The position numbers were made by a program, and so were the translations under genes. The notes under the pieces are model-generated. The model had not been told where the DNA came from, searched no databases, and saw only the letters and a list, made by a program, of their open reading frames with translations. This document shows positions 29,691-32,954 of a stretch of 32,954 bases of DNA, one piece after another; the stretch's first letter is position 1, and every line of letters begins with the position of its first letter. The DNA is taken from contig BFEA01000266.1 of assembly GCA_003427395.1 (NCBI GenBank), positions 1,659,472-1,692,425 of the forward strand, in the 5' to 3' direction. Origin of the DNA: Chara braunii. Taxonomy: Eukaryota > Streptophyta > Charophyceae > Charales > Characeae.

Positions 29691-29739
29691 ATCAGATATC
29701 GCATTCATGATTATTAAAGGCATTGTTCATATCTATGTT

Positions 29740-31765
29740 ATCTTGCACACGTATGGCGAGTATCTTACAGATTGGGTTCATTGCATGTTCTAAGGATGAT
29801 CTATCAATAATCCAATCATTGGTGGACAGACAAAGATGGTCCACTTGCCATTATAGTGAGTTATTTTTTGTAGGTTTGATCTGGATCATATTGAACCACT
29901 TTATGTCTTGGATTTCTTCCTTGATAACATTCAATTCATGCATCCACCTCATTTTTACCCTATCCCTCGGATGGACTTTGGGTCTGAGCATTCAATAAGT
30001 TGATTTCACGGTTAGGGTATGTTACAGTAATGTTCTCTTGCACGACTTCCTTTTACCCATTGGGGTTGTCCATATTCATTTGTCTGGATCTAAGGCCAAT
30101 TTATCGATTGAGGTAGAGGGTTCATAAGCCATCCAATGATCCTTGACTTTTAGAACATAATTTTGAACTCTTCGTGTGACTGAAATCTCCTATTGTCCTA
30201 TGGGAAGGATCTCTAAAGTTTATTTTTTTGGATTAGGTAAATTAAATAAAGGAGTACATCATCATCTTGATATACTTCTGTAATATTACCAATATGAGTC
30301 GGACAATTTGTAATAATAACCCAATCAATCACATATAAAAAATAACATTTTTCGTGGATTCTTATCCACTCCAATAGAATCATCTCAATGAGAGAATCTA
30401 GTGTTGAGGATGAGTGGTGACAATATCAAAGGGTGGTTTGGATATCTGACAGAGCATACCAATCGCTTTCCTTTTTACTCCAAATATCACCGACTCGAAA
30501 GACCCCATTTTTCATCCACCCCCGCTATGGCGAGTCCATACAATGAAGGGTCAATCACCTTAAGTATGTAATCCATTTATTATTGAACAATGGTTGTTGA
30601 CACACCTCCCTTCACCTTGTAGGGGAAACCTTATCTGGTCAGGATAATTTCCTCCTATTTTAAGAAGATTGGTCTAGAATGGGTCCATACCCTCAGGATT
30701 GAATAGCATCTTCTAATCCATTGCATCGATAAAGCCGTATATTGTATTGAGGGATTAAAGATTCATAATCCACCTTTAATTTTGCGTTGAATTATTGATT
30801 GTCACACCACCCTGACGATTACATGTCCGCGTTCATGATTACCTCTCCATAAATAAGTTATTAATTGTCTCTGCAATGACCGGAATGCACCTTTATAAAA
30901 AAAACACATTGTTAACATATACCATAAGGAGACTAAGATAACATTATTGATGATGAGAAGAGAAGTATGTTTGTTTGCCCACAAAGTCAGTTTGGCTTGG
31001 GATGATTGTGTCATTCATTCATTATTTGTTGTAGGTTTTTCTTCTATTGTGAGAGTTACTCCTAACACTCTGATTCGAGTCTCTGATGGCTGCCTTATTA
31101 TGCGTTAATAATCTGGGGGCCGAATTCCTTGAATTTTATTACCCCAATTAATTCTTATATCCAAGAATGCAAAAAATCGATCCATCATTCTTAGAATCTC
31201 AATGAAATTCCAATGAAAAGTCTTAGCCATTAGAAAGTGATAATCAACAAACAAATACAGACTGAAATTGCTTCTTTTGGAATAAGAGGATATGCGAATT
31301 CGCTTAACATCTTTGTAATGTCTCAAGTGCTACAACTTTCGTTATGATAACAAAAAGAAAGGTGCAATGGGGTCACCCTGTTTAACTGATTTTTCTAAGG
31401 ATATGGCGCAACTAGATTGACACTCACTATGACTCTCATTGTGTCATTGGCACGTAGAGTCTCTACCTATCTATGGATCAAAGTTAATTTTTTCCAAATA
31501 TTTATCTAGAAATTTGAATCCACGTGAATCGTAACATGATCATATGCTTTCTCAAAATCAACGAATATGAATATAACATTATCTTTGGATTGTTCATATA
31601 TTTTAACGAATTCGATAATAAGAAAAACATTGTCTTGAATATTTCTTCCTTCTGTGAAACCTATTTGGGTTAGGTAGATAATATATGCAACGACTTCAAT
31701 CAAGCGATGAACTAAAGCTTTAGCTACAAGCTTATAAACCATTGTGAAACCCAAACTGTCTTATC
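29740..31765 (-). pseudogene. Divergent AT-rich LINE ORF2, 5'-truncated
   Basis: The minus strand starts inside the RT ('VYKLVAKALVHRLIEVV', about 31740). It has motif A 'FIFVDFEKAYDHV' (about 31575-31530), then 'LFVDYHFLMAKT' at 31220-31255, where the catalytic FADD has become FVDY. 'LDIRINWGNKIQG' follows, then 'WANKHTSLLIINNVILVSLWY' (about 30985-30920), 'YLWRGNHERGHVIVRV' and 'RGWMKNGVFRVGDIW' (about 30525). 'YCHHSSSTLDSLIEMI' and 'DLIKWFN'-like pieces reach about 29800, ending in zf-RVT remnants. It is collinear with the 7.4-10 kb LINE but much more diverged and AT-rich, so it is an older copy or another subfamily. Stops and frameshifts are frequent. Confidence 0.8.
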
Positions 31766-32014
31766 GTACTCTACAAGGTCCCGAGGGGATCTTGAATCCT
31801 AAATGTCGATAATGAAGTATGACTCTCTAAGTATACCTGATGTATATTTATTTTTTTCCCTTTTTATATAATAAGTTAAGTATCCCTTCTCTCGACATTT
31901 ATCCCATGTTCCCTGAAATCCAAACTGCCCTATCGTACTCCATAAGGTCCTGAGGGGATTGCGAATTTTAAATGTGGATAATGAAGTTTGACTCACTAAG
32001 TATACTCGATGTAG
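31744..32014. repeat. Direct repeat of about 100 bp, 168 bp apart
   Basis: About 31744-31845 and 31912-32014 share 'CCAAACTG', 'TATCGTACTC', 'AAGGTCC', 'GAGGGGAT', 'GATAATGAAGT' and 'CTAAGTATAC'. The left copy touches the 5'-truncated end of the LINE, so the duplication may relate to that insertion. Confidence 0.75.
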
Positions 32015-32515
32015 TCTCCGTACTGGTTTCGACACTGTGTACATTTTTCAAGTTAACATCGGTATATTGATGGTCAGCACTAGTAGATGAAACGAGTGCA
32101 GAACAGGAGGGGGAAATAAGATAAGAGATAACAAGATGATGAATTTCAAACCGGATTGTGAAACAAATGGTTACATTGGCATACGAGGATAAACTAGCAA
32201 CGACATTCACAAATGGACTTGGGGGAGTGACCAACATAGACTAACTATATGACTCACTAAGTATGACCTTTTGTAGTTTCAATATCAATTCCGATACCAC
32301 AACTTTTTCGAGTTGAAATCAACATAAAAATAGTCGGAACTAGTAGATGTAACGAGCGTGGTATGAGAGAGGGAGATCTTGTAAGAGATAATGAGATGGT
32401 GGAACTGGTTTTCGACGGGAAAGTAGATGAACTATGGTATAAACGATGACATTGGTATAAGAGGACAGGCTGACGACTACGTTAAGGAATAGACTTGGAG
32501 GAGTGACTTGTACAG
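31990..32515. repeat. Tandem duplication, period 261 bp
   Basis: GACTCACTAAGTAT starts at 31990 and 32251. Both units continue with GTAGT, TTTCAA or TTTCGA plus AGTT, AGTCGGAACTAGTAGATG-like and AAGAGATAA blocks, and end near a 'GGAGTGAC' motif (about 32224 and 32499). Identity is moderate, so the event is old. Non-coding. Confidence 0.75.
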
Positions 32516-32883
32516 ACTGATTCTAGAATGCTACGAGCAATATCTATATAATAATAGATAGTGGTTGGGAAAATTATATGAGAAGGAAGCAAAAGGATGA
32601 TCGTGATACGTGTATCACATGTCATGAACTTCACGTGTTATTGTATATATATTGACACTAATAGAGGTGTCAACGGACACTAATATTATTATATATACAA
32701 GTGGACATGTCGTAGCTATGTTGCGGCGCTGGACGATGACAAAACATTTTTCTACACACCCCAACCATCAGTTGGATCGCATCTTTTGCAATATGCCTCT
32801 ACCGGATGCTGCCCAACTTTGTAAAATGCCCTGACAATTGCTAACTTAAAGTTTATTTGATTTTGCTCATCCTATCTATGGAA

Positions 32884-32888
<5 letters not shown>
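32516..32888. other. No recognised feature
   Basis: AT-rich sequence with TA-rich short repeats (about 32540-32700). No coding or element signature was recognised. Confidence 0.4.

Positions 32889-32954
<66 letters not shown>
32889..32954. repeat. (CT)n microsatellite at the window end
   Basis: Uninterrupted CT dinucleotides to the last base. Probably also an assembly end, since such runs stop contig extension. Confidence 0.95.

Noticed and set aside
1-32954. CRISPR arrays, bacterial operons or phage genes
   Set aside because: No regularly spaced short repeats with unique spacers and no prokaryotic gene organisation. All recognisable coding belongs to eukaryotic retroelements.

Overview
This is a repeat-rich eukaryotic nuclear window with no intact protein-coding gene that I can support. 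Nearly everything recognisable is a transposable element or a remnant of one. The L1-like LINEs have a plant-type zf-RVT C-terminus and a zinc-knuckle ORF1. There is a chromovirus-like Ty3 element, an initiator-tRNA-Met type primer binding site, U6 snRNA sequence and type III hammerhead ribozymes. Together these point to the green plant lineage (Streptophyta). A charophyte alga such as Chara is a plausible guess, but the species is not proven by anything visible here. N characters, a long G run near 20.95 kb and a terminal (CT)n run indicate a draft assembly.

Layout. 1-2.4 kb: ORF1 of a LINE on the minus strand, running off the left edge. 2.9-3.6 kb: degenerate tandem array. 3.7-5.2 kb: 3' part of a minus-strand LINE ORF2, split by an antisense LINE-tail insertion. 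Upstream of it, on the same strand, are a purine tract and a U6 snRNA 5' half, itself interrupted by a 146-bp MITE. 6.35-6.8 kb: two tRNA-headed SINE units. 7.4-10.85 kb: the best LINE ORF2 copy (plus strand) with 3' UTR and poly(A). 10.85-12.5 kb: two more LINE fragments head to head. 12.5-14 kb: tandem repeats and several copies of a hairpin-bearing LINE tail. 13.9-16.8 kb: minus-strand LINE ORF2 that has lost its RT catalytic core. 16.8-19.1 kb: nothing recognised. 19.1-21.3 kb: LINE tails, TTA-flanked MITEs and a 257-bp tandem duplication. 22.05-23.70 kb: a retrozyme on the minus strand. 24.3-24.8 kb: a very decayed RT-like remnant. 25.1-29.7 kb: a decayed Ty3/chromovirus on the plus strand with a 3' LTR. 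29.7-31.8 kb: a divergent, AT-rich LINE ORF2 on the minus strand. 31.7-32.5 kb: tandem duplications, then a (CT)n end.

The most interesting object is the retrozyme. Two repeats of about 300 bp, 1361 bp apart, each fold into a complete type III hammerhead ribozyme on the minus strand. Both keep the catalytic core and loop II, and they differ by pair-preserving changes in stems II and III. A TGGTATCAG primer-binding match lies just inside the upstream repeat. This is the architecture of non-autonomous LTR elements that replicate through circular RNAs. The second notable signal is a short hairpin in the LINE tail, seen in nine places, with compensatory base-pair changes. It is followed in three copies by a second hairpin whose stem sequence differs completely while its loop is conserved. 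Both look like RNA structures under selection, possibly for recognition by the LINE reverse transcriptase.

The elements fit together as autonomous donors (LINE, Ty3) and their dependants: LINE tails, SINEs and the U6-LINE junction on the LINE side, and the retrozyme on the LTR-element side. This dependency is inferred from family knowledge. All autonomous copies in the window are broken.
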